A program made the position numbers and the translations under genes. This document shows, piece by piece, positions 11,006 through 22,640 of a stretch of DNA of 64,000 bases; within the stretch, counting starts at the first letter, position 1, and every line of letters begins with the position of its first letter. Location of the stretch: contig OX375876.1 in assembly GCA_947359465.1 (NCBI GenBank), forward strand, positions 70,500,998-70,564,997. The letters run 5' to 3'. The DNA is from Metellina segmentata. Taxonomy: Eukaryota; Arthropoda; Arachnida; Araneae; Tetragnathidae. The notes beneath the pieces are model-generated. The model had not been told where the DNA came from and did no database searches. It saw nothing but the letters and a program-made list of their open reading frames with translations.

Positions 11006-11745
11006 TTAAGGGGGTCCGGGACACATCAGAAAAAATTTTTTATTAATTAATTTAGAATTTTGAATTTTTTTTTGTACTGATTACCCATCTAACTAATAAA
11101 CAAAATCACAACACAAAATTTTTCCAAAAGTTTTTTAAAAATTTTAAATAAAAAATTTTTGAAAAAAAGAGGGGTCATTTTAAATTGCTAAGGCTCAAAA
11201 TATTCTTGGTCCATTTTCAAAATTCTTGCAGTAAATTATTCACAAATTTATGAACCTTAATTGTGATTCGGCAATTTAAAAAATATTAATTTAACAAAAA
11301 ATAAAAAATATTTGAATGAAAATTTTTGAAAATTTTAAGGTACTTTTTTTTTAAAAAGTCATATTTTTAAAAGTAAATATTTGTTTCAAATTTTCTGAAT
11401 CATAATGAAAGTATAATGTTTGAAAAATATATATTCCAAATTTCAACCCTTAAACTTTATTGGTTTTCGACTTATAGCAATTTGAATACAGGAAATATTG
11501 AAAAAAGTATCATGGAGAAAAACGCATTTAAAGTTTTAAAGACAGATGTCGTTGCCATGACAACAACTGTCAAGAGTGTTAGATTTTCAAAACAACGCAC
11601 TACAAAATTATTATATCTCTAGTTCTAATTAAGATAGAAACATGATTTAGGCGTCCTTTTAAACAAAAAAAAACATAGAGAATTTTTTTAAATCATAAAA
11701 AAAATTTCGAAAATTTGACGATTTTTGTGTCCCTGACCCCCTTAA
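11006..11745. mobile_element. TIR element flanked by TTAA
   Basis: The left end reads TTAA-GGGGGTCCGGGACACA (11,006 on) and the right end TGTGTCCCTGACCCCC-TTAA (to 11,745). The termini are inverted repeats of about 16 bp with one mismatch. TTAA on both sides is the target type of piggyBac elements, but the terminal bases are not those of classic piggyBac, so the superfamily is open. The interior is AT-rich and an ORF at 11,416-11,622 has no recognisable domain, so I treat it as non-autonomous. Confidence 0.7.
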
Positions 11746-12452
11746 AACTCTCATACAAGAAAATAGAAAAAAAAATTGTTGGAAATTATCTATACTAAAT
11801 ATTCCATGTTATGAAAAAGAACTACAATGAAATGGCTTATCATCTTGAGATATACAAGTTATACAATGATTGCTGGTAAAATATTCTTTTATGTTCTATC
11901 GAGAATTGTAATTAATTTTCGGTTTATATGCATTGCGCGTTTTAAAAAAAGATACCTTCACACTTTTAATCTTAATTCTTTTTTTATGCATATGTGTTAA
12001 TATTCTCATAAACTACCACATCTATTTATTTTATGTAATGGAGTTTTTGTTTGTTTTCGTTTCCAGCTATATTTTATAGATCCGAAGATATTTTGATTTA
12101 ATGTCAACACACTATAGCAAAATCGTATAACATTTTAATTTTAATAGAAAAAAGCTCAAAATATTTATGTAGCAAACGTTTTTTGAACATTCAAGAATGG
12201 TAAAACCTATCCGTTAGAACAAGCATAAAATGTTTGTACTTTTATATCAGAATAGAAAATGGGTGCAAAAATAGTATACTTTTTGGAGTGCTTGATATTA
12301 GAAATAAATTAGGCGTTACCCACGGAAGAAAAGAAAATTGTTCCCTTTTCCTACTTTACACAAAGTTATCTCTTGAACATTAATTATCAACACTATCAAA
12401 ACAATTTTTTTAAGATTGGACTTTAACAGCAAATAATTTTTTTATTCGTCTG
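11746..12452. other. No gene seen
   Basis: AT-rich sequence with no supportable feature. Confidence 0.4.
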
Positions 12453-12460
12453 ATCCCTAT

Positions 12461-13457
12461 CAGGGATGAGACATCGACACCAAAACATCGATGTTCAATA
12501 TTAAAATATCGATGTTGATAAAACACCGCCCAAAAACCATCGACGTTTTTAAACCTCGATGTAATAAAACTTTTTTCCCACATTTTTTTAAAACTGGCAT
12601 AGTAACCTCTAACATCAATGTTAGCCCGGGGGGAGATTTAATTTGTCAGTTGCCGTGTTTATTAATCTATAACTAATATTTTTTTTAACTGTCAAATCAA
12701 AGAAAAAAAAGTAATAAGAACAATTAACAAATATTTTGTTTTCAAATTAAATAATACAAAATAAAATAATATTTACAACAATTTGAAATAGGTACTACTA
12801 ACTATAAGTATAAGTAGGTAAGTACATAACAATAATTATTGTTAGTTATCTATATATATATATAATTATCTTACGTGGCACGCAAAAAAGACGTTATTTG
12901 TTATCGTGCTTTGGCAACACTGTACGATTGTTTGTCTGCCACGAAGCCTCGCGCTTCAATTGAATTTATAGCATTATCGGATAAAGTTTTATTGAAAAAA
13001 ATGTATATTAGTCGAATCTGTTGCAGCTTACAAACAACATGTTGGGTAATTGATTTCCAAAGCAGCGTTCACATTTCGAGTCAAATTTTTCAAAGTTTTC
13101 ATTTGAATTCCAAATTGTCCGAGTTCTGATTTCAGAGGTACTGTATAATTTTTCTGTAGTACAACAAATTTATATTTGAAATATATTTTTTTGGAATACA
13201 TATTTTGTAAACAATGTCCTCATTGGCGAGCAAGGGACAGGCGGGCCCACTAGCATTAATTATTTATCCACTTATGGAGGAGAAACATAAACCTATTTTT
13301 TATGTTCTGCAAATAAAAAATATTGGGCCTATTATTATTTTATGCCTCAATATTTGTTATTTATAGTTTGAAAAAAAAGTTTGCCAACTTTTTCCCAATT
13401 ATGTTTTTTATAAAACATCTATGTTTTGAAACCATCAACAGCTATGTCGCATTCCTA
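12461..13457. mobile_element. hAT-type TIR element with 8-bp target duplication
   Basis: The left end is CAGGGATGAGACATCGACA and the right end, inverted, is TAGGAATGCGACATAGCTG. The flanking 8-mers are ATCCCTAT (12,453-12,460) and ATCCCCAT (13,458-13,465), identical at 7 of 8 positions, as expected for an old hAT target-site duplication. Subterminal CATCGATGTT words recur inside the left arm. It encodes no recognisable transposase. A Helitron sits inside at 12,849-13,253. Confidence 0.75.
12849..13253 (+). mobile_element. Non-autonomous Helitron nested in the hAT element
   Basis: It starts TC after a host A (TCTATATATATATATAATTA) and shares TTACGTGGCACGCAAAAAAG and following sequence with the copy at 45,069-45,719. 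It ends GGCGGGCCCACTAG, a CTAG terminus preceded by a decayed GC-rich hairpin. No Rep/helicase is present. The host T expected after CTAG reads C here. Confidence 0.75.
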
Positions 13458-13465
13458 ATCCCCAT

Positions 13466-13769
13466 TCATAAATTATTTTAATTACCACTTAAACCTAACT
13501 GAACTTTTTTTCAAGCATAACTCCGTATTGATTAAATATACACATTTATTACATTTAGGACAGTTACAAGATTAAGACAAATACTAAAATTTAAAGAAAA
13601 TATTTAAAAACATCTAAATTAATAACGTCTTAACTGGAAACCGATTGACACGTCTTAACAGCATGACATCTTAATATCTATATGAGGAAGTAGCTGCTAT
13701 ATAGAGGGCGCTTTAGGAGGGAACTCCTATTGGGCGAGAAGGGTTTGTGCGGGGACCAATCCCTACAAT
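13466..13769. other. No gene seen
   Basis: AT-rich sequence up to the target site of the gypsy element. Nothing assignable. Confidence 0.4.
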
Positions 13770-13773
13770 AACG

Positions 13774-14142
13774 TGTGGTGACGCAGTAAGTTCAACCATT
13801 TTGCTTTATGCGTCAATCATTTTTGCGAAGTGAAACTTTCGTTTGCGAACTAAAACTAGATAAGTGTCCATCAAAATCCTTAGCAAATGAAAGAATTTCA
13901 ACGAATTAATTTAGCCAATCACCGCAGACAGAAGGTGTGGTTAATTCATTCCTCCCAGTGATCCGAGCCGAACGGACAGGACTTTTCGCTCTAAATTTGA
14001 TCTAAAAGGACCTATGTTCCTTCTTTCCTAATTTCTTCTTCGTCATATATGTAGCGTGTGTTGTGTGGTGATTAAAATCTAATATTCACCTAAATCCTTC
14101 TGATAAATGACTCTTAACACAAACATACCCGACAACACTATA
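13774..14142 (+). repeat. 5' LTR of the gypsy element
   Basis: Begins TGTGGTGACGCAG and ends CGACAACACTATA. It aligns end to end without gaps to the 3' LTR at 18,579-18,947. It would hold the promoter and polyadenylation signal; no convincing TATA box could be singled out. Confidence 0.93.
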
Positions 14143-14143
14143 A

Positions 14144-14158
14144 TGGTGAACCGGCGAA
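14144..14158 (+). promoter_or_regulatory. Candidate primer-binding site
   Basis: TGGTGAACCGGCG starts one base after the 5' LTR. A TGG start complements the CCA end of a tRNA. I cannot name the tRNA. Confidence 0.4.
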
Positions 14159-14372
14159 AAAGCGCAAAACATGCATCTTCAAGAACTTAATATATTGCTG
14201 AGCGTAGCAGCTGTTTTCCCCACATCTAAATCGGCGCAGTGACCTACTTTCTGCCACAGAACTTTTCCCAACTCGCTTCTTCAAAAAAGATGCACTTCTG
14301 CACCACTAGTATCGGTTGCTTTTAAAGGATTTTCCAAGGGAATAAAAGGACGAATTGCAGCGCTTTTAAAAG

Positions 14373-15100
14373 ATGACGACACCGACTGAACAGGTATCCG
14401 TCGTCTCTTCTGTGAAAATCCCCATGTACAATCGCTCGGATCCAGCACTATGGTTTATGATGTGTGAATCAACATTCCAACTAGGTGTTCCAAAAGCGAT
14501 TACCGAGAGTAAGACGAAGTTCAACCACGTCGTTTCTCATCTTCCACCTGAGACAGCATCACTCGTACGACATCCCCATGAACCCCGATGACACAGATCC
14601 GTATACTCACCTAAAGACTGAACTCGTCAATAGGAGCGGGGAATCTTCTCATCAGGATATTCGGAAATTGCTGCAAGGAGAGCAACTTGGTGATCGGAAG
14701 CCCACCGAACTGCTGCGTGTCATGCTGCGTCGGGCCGAAAGCCACAACGTGCCATAGGAGCTCATCCTCGAGCTGTTTCTGCGACATCTGCCAGCACATG
14801 TCCAAACCGTCCTTGCAGCTATATCACCTCTAACAGTGGAGAAGGCGTCGGAAATTGCCGATAGAATCGTGGAGGAATCACCCTTTGCGGTAAGTGCTTG
14901 TTCTGCTCCCTCTCTTACATCTGTTGAAGGAAATTTGTTGCAAGAGAAAAAAAAAACCTACATTATCGGATAGAAGAAATTTCTCGTGGCAGGAATCAAC
15001 AACAAAATCGTTCTCTTAATCCGCGTAAGCGAAGCAAATCTAGAAACAAAAATCATGAGCTTTGTTGGTATAATTTCAAATTTGGCTCTAAAGCAAAAAA
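14373..15100 (+). pseudogene. Gag of the gypsy element (frameshifted)
   Basis: An ATG at 14,373 opens MTTPTEQVSVVSSVKIPMYN, then DPALWFMMCESTFQL, a typical start of the arthropod gypsy capsid region. Near 14,570 the frame shifts to one reading MNPDDTDPYTHLKTELVNRS and ends at a TAG (14,755-14,757). Reading through it continues LILELFLRHLPAHVQTVLAA. A zinc-finger-like block CWYNFKFGSKAKKCNQPC lies near 15,063-15,116 in yet another frame; by comparison with the usual form of this motif, the N at the fourth position stands where a histidine is expected. Gag would form the particle. The several frames and the stop mean it is not translatable here. Confidence 0.8.
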
Positions 15101-16504
15101 ATGCAATCAACCTTGCAATTTTGTCCAAAAAAACGAGAGCGGGCAAGTATAGAGGCGACAATCACTTTGCCTAAATCCTCTCGTCGCCTTTTTGTGTGCG
15201 ACAGGCGTACAAACATACAATTTCTTATCGATACAGGTTCGGATATATCAATTACCCCAGCAACACATTTGCAGAGACGAAATCCGGTTCAGATGACCCT
15301 TTCTGCAGCTAATGGTTACGCAATTCAGGTATACACAACAAAAATATTAAATTTGGATTTTGGTCTCCGAATTTTTAAATGGACATTTTTAGTGGAAAAT
15401 GTTTCCACCCCAATAATAGGTGCAGATTTTTTATACAATTTCAATATTTTACCTGATGTTACTCGTAAGAAACTTATTGATTCACAAACAAAACTTATTT
15501 CTCCGTGTAAACTAAGTACAAGTGAGATCCATTCAATTAAAACTGTATCTGGTGATAGTATTTATCATAATCTTTTACGAGAATATCCTGACATTACTAA
15601 GCCTCCTAGTCTTGATAAAGAAGTTAAACATTCTGTTGTACATTACATACAAACTACTGGTCCTCCTGTAACTGCTAAAGCTCGCCGACTTGCGACTGAT
15701 AGATTGCGTATTGCAAAGGAAGAATTCCAAAGTATGATTGACCTCGGTCACATGTGTCCTTCCAAGAGCAATTACGCATCGCCTTTACACATGGTGCCTA
15801 AAAAAGACTCAACAGAATGGCGCATGTGTGGAGATTTTCGAAATCTTAATGCTCAAACAATTAAAGATCGATACGGAGTACCAAACATTCTCGAATTTAC
15901 TTCTCATTTGAATGGAACGAACATATATTCTCGTATTGATTTGATAAAGGCTTATCATCAGATTCCTATCAATCTAGATGATGTACACAAAACAGCAATC
16001 ATAACTCCATTTGGTTTATTTGAGAGTACAAAAATGCAATTTGGTTTATGTAATGCAGCTGCAACATTCCAAAGATTTATTGATGAAGTAACTCGTGAGC
16101 TCCCGTTTGTCTATGCTTTCGTGGATGACATTTTAGTGGCATCTCACTCACCCGAAGAGCATTTGGAGCATCTCAAATTGTTATTTCAACGTTTAGATCA
16201 CAATGGCTTAAGTTTAAAATCTTCAAAATGTATTTTTGGCGTTCCTATCATTAAATTTTTAGGCTATAAAGTTTCAGAAACCGGAATTCAACCTCTAACA
16301 CAACGCGTAGATTGCATTTTGAATTTTCCTAAACCAACCACAATCACGCAATTGAGACGGTTTCTCGGATTAATTAATTTCTATAGACGTTTTTTGCCAA
16401 AAGCCGCACACGTTTTAGCGTCTTTAACCAAATTTTTAGAAGGTATAAAAACAAAAAGAAGTCTAAACACAGACAAAACCTTGCGACATCCTTCAATGGA
16501 ATGA
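15101..16504 (+). pseudogene. Pol part 1: protease and reverse transcriptase
   Basis: A 467-codon frame. The aspartic protease motif LIDTGSDISI is at residues 42-51 (catalytic D44). The RT follows with YASPLHMVPKKD, FRNLNAQTIKDRY, YHQIPI and the active site FVDD at residues 340-343, then FLGY and the RNase H connection. FVDD replaces the more common YVDD/YIDD. The frame ends prematurely at 16,504; RNase H continues in the next frame, so a single indel near 16,450-16,490 separates them. The displayed start is arbitrary, since the gag-pol junction is scrambled. Confidence 0.9.
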
Positions 16505-17039
16505 GGCAGCGGAACAGGCATTTTCAGATGCCAAGCACGCACTTGCTACAGCAACTTTGATCCGGCACCCAATTCCTGGAGCAAAAGTGAGTGTTTATGT
16601 GGACGCAAGTGATTTCTCCATAGGTGGTTCAGTCATGCAGCTCAACAACAACTCATGGGAACCCATTGCATTCATGTCAATGAAACTAAGCAAAAGTCAA
16701 AAAAATTGGTCAACCTACGATCGTGAGTTGTTAGTGATTTATACATCTGTAAAAAAATTCCGTCATTTACTTGAAGGTCGTGACTTTACCATTTATACTG
16801 ATCAAAAACCACTCATCTATGCCTTCAAACAAAAACCTGACAAATGTTCGCCTAGACAATTTCGTCATTTAGACTATATTGCTCAATTTTCCACAGACAT
16901 TCGTCACACCAAAGGCACCGACAATCAAGTTGCAGACACCTTATCACGAATAGAAATTGTTAGTGTATCATCAACTGCACTAAATTTTGAAGAGTTTGCA
17001 CATTCACAAAAACATGATCCAGAATTAACGTCTACTTAA
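16480..17039 (+). pseudogene. Pol part 2: RNase H
   Basis: The frame picks up at QWNEAAEQAFSDAKHA, just after the indel. It carries VYVDASDFSIGGSV (first aspartate), YDRELLVIYTSVKKFRHLL (glutamate), IYTDQKPLIY (aspartate) and VADTLSR (aspartate), a full set of RNase H catalytic residues. It ends at a stop at 17,037-17,039 caused by a second single-base frameshift; the integrase continues in the third frame. It degrades the RNA of the RNA-DNA hybrid during reverse transcription. Confidence 0.9.
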
Positions 17040-18348
17040 CAATAACTCTTCACTAAAATTGGAATCAACATTCATTCCAATCCTCAATGTTCAACTTCAT
17101 TGTGACATGTCAACAGGCCAACCACGACCATTTGTTCCTGAACCATATAGGAAAATCATTTTCGATCAACTACACGGACTTTCCAATCCAGGAATTTCTG
17201 CGACAAAAAAGTTGATCAGTGCACGATATGTTTGGCCTCACATGAATAAATTCATAGGGGAACAAGTTAAGTGTTGTATTCCATGTCAAAGATCGAAAGT
17301 ACATAAACACACGAAAACACCACTGGGCACATTCGCATTACCAGATTCTAGGTTTTCACATGTTCACCTGGATCTAGTTGGCCCACTCCCACCTTGTGAT
17401 GGTAATACCTATTGTCTGACCGCAATAGACCTTTATCCTCGATGGCCAGAGGCAATTCCAATCCCCGACTCGAAAGCTACAACTGTGTGCAAAGCACTAT
17501 TTTCAGTGTTGATTTCACGTTTCGGTTGCCCCTCCATCATCACAACTGACCAAGGACGACAGCTGGAATCATCTTTATTTCGCGAACTTCAATTACTAAC
17601 TGGTTCTAACCGAATCCTTACCACAGTCTATCACCCAATAGCTAATGGTATAATTGAAAGTTTTCACAGACATATGAAAAGCTCCTTAAAAGCACATGAA
17701 AATCCGAGATGGACAGACACTCTACCCATCATTTTACTCGGTATTCGAACTGCTTTTAAAAATGACCTGCAAGCAACAACCGCCGAACTAGTATACGGTA
17801 AAACTATAACTTTACCCGCTGATATGTTCAACCTATTGGACAACAAACAATCGCTGGATACTTCATTTGTATCTACCTTAAAAGAAAACATGAGAAAACT
17901 TAACCCAATTAGTGTTTCTCGACATGGTACAAGCCCCATTTTTGTGCACCCTGACCTCAAGTCATGCACTCACATATTCTTAAGAACTGACTGCAACCAA
18001 CCTCCATTGAGTCAGCCGTACACAGGACCCCACAAAGTGGTCAACCGATCTGAGAAAACTATTACGATTGAACTGAAAGGTCGTCATTCAACAGTTTCTC
18101 TTGATCGCGTCAAAGCAGCTTATCTTTTACGTGATGCTGATGATACTGATTCAAACGCTTCTGATCAATCAACACCTGAAGAGTCTGACAAGCCAACTTT
18201 CAGTGACTCTCGTTTACATCAAACCATCGCTACTAAAAGCGGTCGAAAGGTTCACTTTTTCAGACCGACTAACATATGCATAAATTCTATTATTCAATGT
18301 ATTCTAATATTGATATATATTTTGCTTATTATTGTGCCATATATATAA
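17020..18348 (+). pseudogene. Pol part 3: integrase
   Basis: After the frameshift the frame holds the zinc-binding region (HGLSNPG with C73 and C76) and the DDE core HLDLVGPL (D105), TTDQGRQ (D164) and NGIIESFHRHMK (E200), with 35 residues between the last two. A C-terminal GPHKVV...SLDRVKAAYL module and GRKVHF tail follow. In the HHCC finger the second histidine expected in HxxxH is N43, another lesion. The protein extends into ILILIYILLIIVPYI, a short hydrophobic end. Residue numbers count from 17,059. Confidence 0.9.
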
Positions 18349-18560
18349 TTTGCATACCTTCGTTTTTCTTTACAAGTAACAATGTGTTTCAATCGCACTT
18401 CTCTCTCACTGTGCTCACATTTTATGTAAAATCTACTTGTATCACATTGAATACATTCATGTTTAACTTTATACTTTTGCATAACCACATATGGTTAGAT
18501 TTTCAGTGTAAAAAATTTTATTTAGTTTTGTTATGCATATTTTCTGTGTCGTTCGGTTCC

Positions 18561-18578
18561 CTCACTGGGGGGTTACTC
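18561..18578 (+). promoter_or_regulatory. Polypurine tract region of the gypsy element
   Basis: ACTGGGGGGTTACTC lies directly before the 3' LTR. The G run is the likely plus-strand primer, although a few pyrimidines separate it from the LTR. Confidence 0.5.
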
Positions 18579-18947
18579 TGTGGTGACGCAGTAAGTTCAA
18601 CCATTTTCCTTTATGCGTCAATCATTTTTGCGAAGTGAAACTTTCGTTTGCGAACTAAAACTAGATAAGTGTCCATCAAAATCCTTAGCAAATGAAAGAA
18701 TTTCAGCGAATTAACTTAGCCAATCACCGCAGACAGAAGGTGTGGTTAATTCATTCCTCCCAGTGATCCGAGCCGAACGGACAGGACTTTTCGCTCTAAA
18801 TTTGATCTAAAAGGACCTATGTTCCTTCTTTCCTAATTTCTTCTTTGTCATATATGTAGCGTGTGTTGTGTGATGATTAAAGTCTAATATTCACCTAAAT
18901 CCTTCTGATAAATGACTCTTAACACAAACATACCCGACACCACAATA
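18579..18947 (+). repeat. 3' LTR of the gypsy element
   Basis: Same length as the 5' LTR and differing at 8 positions, three of them clustered in the last 35 bp. It ends CGACACCACAATA before the AACG duplication. Confidence 0.93.
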
Positions 18948-18951
18948 AACG

Positions 18952-19914
18952 TATACTTTTCTTTCATTTTGTATCAATTTTATCAGCTATTATTATTGAT
19001 TTATCATTGATTGCTGCAGAATAAATCCTCTCTAATTCAATCAAAATAAATATTTCTTACAACGAGTGAGAATTTTTTGTTCTTATGAACAAAACTTTAA
19101 TGAAACAGTTTTTACAGTTATAGAAATACGCAAATTCAATTAAAATTATGAAATGGTGCTGCATAATACATTTAAAATTTCATCAAATGAAAAATGTCAA
19201 GAACATAACAAAATAAATAGAACTTTAAAAATATTAATCAAAAATATGAAACAATTAAACTGTAGATTTGAAACAAACATATAGGTCAAAACATAAACAA
19301 AAAATATTAACTCTAGAGTATGTACTCTATAATATTAAGTCGCAGGAAAAATTCAAATGCGAAATAAAACTAATCGTATCTACCGGATGAATCTAAAAGT
19401 GATAATACTTCAATTTAGGTGACTAAGCAAGTTCAAAAACATGAAGATAAACATAAAAACCTGTCAATTAAAGCATGTTGATCAACAGCATAAAAATTTA
19501 TGGCGTTTTAAAAAGAAGTGACTATTAACATAAAATCAGAAAAGAAACATTTAGATTACAAACATTTAGACCAAAATTATTCATATTTTATACATGCCTA
19601 CATATTCACTATGATATGTACTTTATATACAAAGGGTCACGTAAATATTTCAAAGCAATGAAATATGTGTTATTAAAAATAATTTACCTTGACTACTACA
19701 ACTGTTAGGGTAACGACATATCTAGTCACTGCCGTGTATTGCATTGTTTCGGGATGTCATGGAAGGACATTCATAATGACTCGAGCCATCCTTTGGAATT
19801 TTATGAAAGAAGAATATCATGGCACTTATCTAATTTGATACAGATAAGAAAAGAATACTTCAGGATAAATATCGTGTAAAGTCACACAGTATATGAGAGT
19901 GATAGTAAAGTACT
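18952..19914. other. No gene seen
   Basis: AT-rich sequence. Near 19,733 the words GTATTGCATTGTTTCGGGATGTC resemble a stretch at 41,620, but I cannot assign either. Confidence 0.4.
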
Positions 19915-21085
19915 TAGTGGAAACCAATCCTGATGTAAAAAGCTATGCTAACAGCTAATATCCAGGAACGACTTTCTCAAACCCGAAGCAAAGCCAAGCC
20001 CCATCTACACGATCTAAAAAATACCGTCCATCCTTTGAGGTTAGTTCTCTAAGGCGTGCCTCAATGACGATCAATATTTAAATCAATGGTAGATTCAAAA
20101 CACATGCACCAACGACTTGATTCATATTACACAAAAGCATGTATAAACTAGAACTGTACTGTATGAGATTAAGGTCTAAGAGATATAGACAACAAATACT
20201 GGTGTAAAAAGCTATGCAAACAAAGCTAGAGTCATTTCTAAACACTAATCAAAGCCACATCCACACGATTTAAAAATTTCCGTCCATCAATAGAGGTGAA
20301 CTCTCTTGTAGAAGACGGAGCTAAATGACGATCAATAACTAAATCAACGGTAGATTCAAAGCACATGCATCAACAACGTGGCTCATATTATACAATAGCG
20401 TGTATTAACTAGAAATGTACTGTATTAGAATACGGTCTAAGAAATATTGACAACAAACCCTGATGCAAAAAGCTATGCGAACAAAGCTAGTGTCATTTCT
20501 AAACCCTATTCAAAGCCCCATTCACATGATCTAAAAAATTCCGTACATCGATTAATGTGAACTCTCTTGAAGAAGATGGGGCTAAATGATGATCAATTAT
20601 TAAATCAATGGTAGATTCAAAACACATGCTTCAACAACGTGGCTGCTCATATTATACAACAGCATGCATTAACTAGAAATGTACTGAATAAGATTGAGGT
20701 CTAAGAGATATTGACAACAAACCCTGATGTAAAAAGCTATGCAAACAAATATAGGTGTCATTTCCAAGCCCGAAGCAAAACAAAGCCACATCCACACGAT
20801 CTAAAAAATACCGTCCAATGATTGAAGTAAGCTCTCTCCTTGAATATATGCCTCAATAATGAACAAGAATTCAATCAATGGCAGATTAAAAACACATGCA
20901 CTAACAACTTGGTTCATCTTATACAAAAGCATGCATAAACAAGAAATTTACTATCTGCAATAATGGTCTGAAAGATAGTGACGACATCAAATCCTACTGT
21001 AAAAAGCTATGCAAACATTAGCTAGTGTCCTTTCCAAACCCGAAGCCAAGCCCAATCCACACGATCTAAGAAATACCGTCCATCG
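19915..21085. repeat. Tandem repeat of about 265-bp units, five copies
   Basis: AAAAAGCTATGC recurs with AGCTATGC at 19,941, 20,211, 20,471, 20,735 and 21,005 (spacing 260-270). Units share CACACGATCTAAAAAATACC, GTCCATCGATTGAGGT and GGTAGATTCAAAACACATGC. The copies are diverged from one another. The last unit grades into the GC-rich block that follows. No ORF is conserved between units. Confidence 0.88.
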
Positions 21086-21500
21086 ATTGAGGTGGTCTCC
21101 CCCATCCGAAGATGCGCCCCGATCGCGTGTTAGCGGGCAATGAAAAGAGCTTAGAGCCCTAAACACAAAAGGGGGGGGACCCACAATTAGCGACCACATC
21201 TTCCAATAGAGCGTGTCCATCTTGCGCTGGCCGGATGTAATCTTGCGCCCTAATGAGGCCGGCCTCGTAAAAGGCCTTTTTCGGAACAACGGTCAATTAG
21301 GAGCTTTCGCCGCTTTATGACGCTTTATGGACAAAGAAACGGCGGGACGTGCCGGCGGCCACAACAAACAAGGAGGGATTTTCGGAATGAAAGTTTGCTC
21401 TTCCTTCCCTTCGCTTGACCACGGAGAGTTGTCATACAAAGTTTTTCTCTTGTCCGAGTGGGCCGCAACAGAAAAGAAATTAGTGCCGCCATTTCCCCCC
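21085..21500. other. GC-rich island without a recognisable gene; candidate conserved non-coding element
   Basis: Composition jumps from AT-rich to about half GC, then falls back at a poly-T tract. It contains a GTCAATTAGGAGC homeodomain-type core, two TTTATG words close together (CGCTTTATGACGCTTTATGG), and AGGCCGGCCTCGTAAAAGGCC. Minus-strand ORFs over it (20,987-21,289 and 21,325-21,678) match no family I know and run into low-complexity sequence. A regulatory role is only a hypothesis; an unrecognised exon or TE piece is equally possible. Confidence 0.35.
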
Positions 21501-22571
21501 ATTTGATCCTCTTCCTTTTTTTTTTGTCTACCTTACTTTTCCCTTTTTGTTTCTTTTTATCGTATCTCGGTTTCTTTATTTGCCAGTAATCAATGAGGTG
21601 CATATCTTTTTTTTTTTTTTGCACTTGGAATTCGCCAAGGTGCTGGATTTTGTTTGAGTGCGTAAGGCAGAAAAACAAACACCTTTTGTCTTGATTGAAG
21701 TGCTATTTACTGACTGTTCCAAAACGACGAATGAGAACAATAGTTTTGAAATAACTGTAAATGTAAACGTTTAAGGTGTAGAATGGGTTACGGAAGCGTG
21801 TTTTATTAGTTGTTTTTACTATCACATTGGGATGCGCCATGAAATATCTCTATCACAACGATAACAAATAGATGACATTGTTTCATCGACACAGAAGGGA
21901 AGGCAAAACAAAATTGCCAAGATATGGCCAATTTCACAATGTCTTCTAGAAACCATAGAAGCTATATACATAAAAGGAACATTAGTATATGAAAACAGTA
22001 AGAGTAAATCAATAGAGTTGTCTAGACTAGAATGTGGAGATCTTTAGACTGGTGAAGTGTATTTAAGTCCATTAAGATATATTTTCTTTGCATTAAAAAT
22101 AGACTTCTTGAAAACACATTGAGAGAGCTTAGAAAGTAATGTATCTCAATTCCATATTTATTATGCGCGTGCTAATGCCGATGGTGGTTACACGCGCCAC
22201 CACTAGTAACAGTTACGCGCAAACATGTTATCATTTAATGCTGCAAGTAAAGCAAAGCAAACGTCGTAAATTGTATGCAGAGTTAACAGTTACCCGTTAC
22301 CAATAAGCTTTGTGTATTGATTTCAGTATTTACCATGAACTCACAATATATGATGTTAGTGAATGTATTTTAAATTATACACGTGCAAACTGGGACCAAT
22401 TATGAATTGTGACAACAATAATTTGAAACGGGAGAATTTAAAAGTCTTATAAAGAAGGTAGGAATTTGAATTTACGTCGGCATTCTCTCTCTTCTCTCTG
22501 GAGGACCACAGCGGACTATTCGCGACTGCCCTGGACTTATCTTGAAAGGGAAAGATCAGAGCACCCCTTCA
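21501..22571. other. Poly-T tracts, then nothing recognisable
   Basis: Long T runs at 21,518-21,620 are followed by AT-rich intergenic sequence. No gene or repeat supported. Confidence 0.4.
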
Positions 22572-22640
22572 TTGTGTTGTTTGTCCTGTGTTTGGCGCAG
22601 CTTTGCCAGATTTGGTCCTTGCGCCATAGAACCCTTAAAG
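22572..22640. repeat. Dispersed 60-bp motif, copy 1
   Basis: TTGTTTGTCCTGTGTTTGGC followed by GCAGCTT, CAGATTTGGTC and GCGCCATAGAACCC recurs at 23,941-24,010 and, more diverged, at 24,119-24,180. It looks like the conserved end of a retroposon, but the family is unknown to me. Confidence 0.5.

Larger units (their letters stand above)
13770..18951 (+). mobile_element. Ty3/gypsy LTR retrotransposon, conventional PR-RT-RH-INT order, complete but defective
   Basis: Two 369-bp LTRs (13,774-14,142 and 18,579-18,947) bound gag and pol, and a 4-bp duplication AACG lies at 13,770-13,773 and 18,948-18,951. The LTRs differ at 8 of 369 positions by my alignment, about 2%, so insertion is fairly recent. 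Despite this, gag and pol carry several frameshifts and stops, so this copy cannot make a normal polyprotein. No envelope gene follows pol; the last 24 residues before the stop are hydrophobic but short. Confidence 0.92.

Noticed and set aside
18276..18638. 120-codon ORF at the end of pol, considered as an envelope remnant
   Set aside because: It overlaps the integrase end in another frame and runs into the LTR; no envelope features such as a signal peptide or cysteine pattern.
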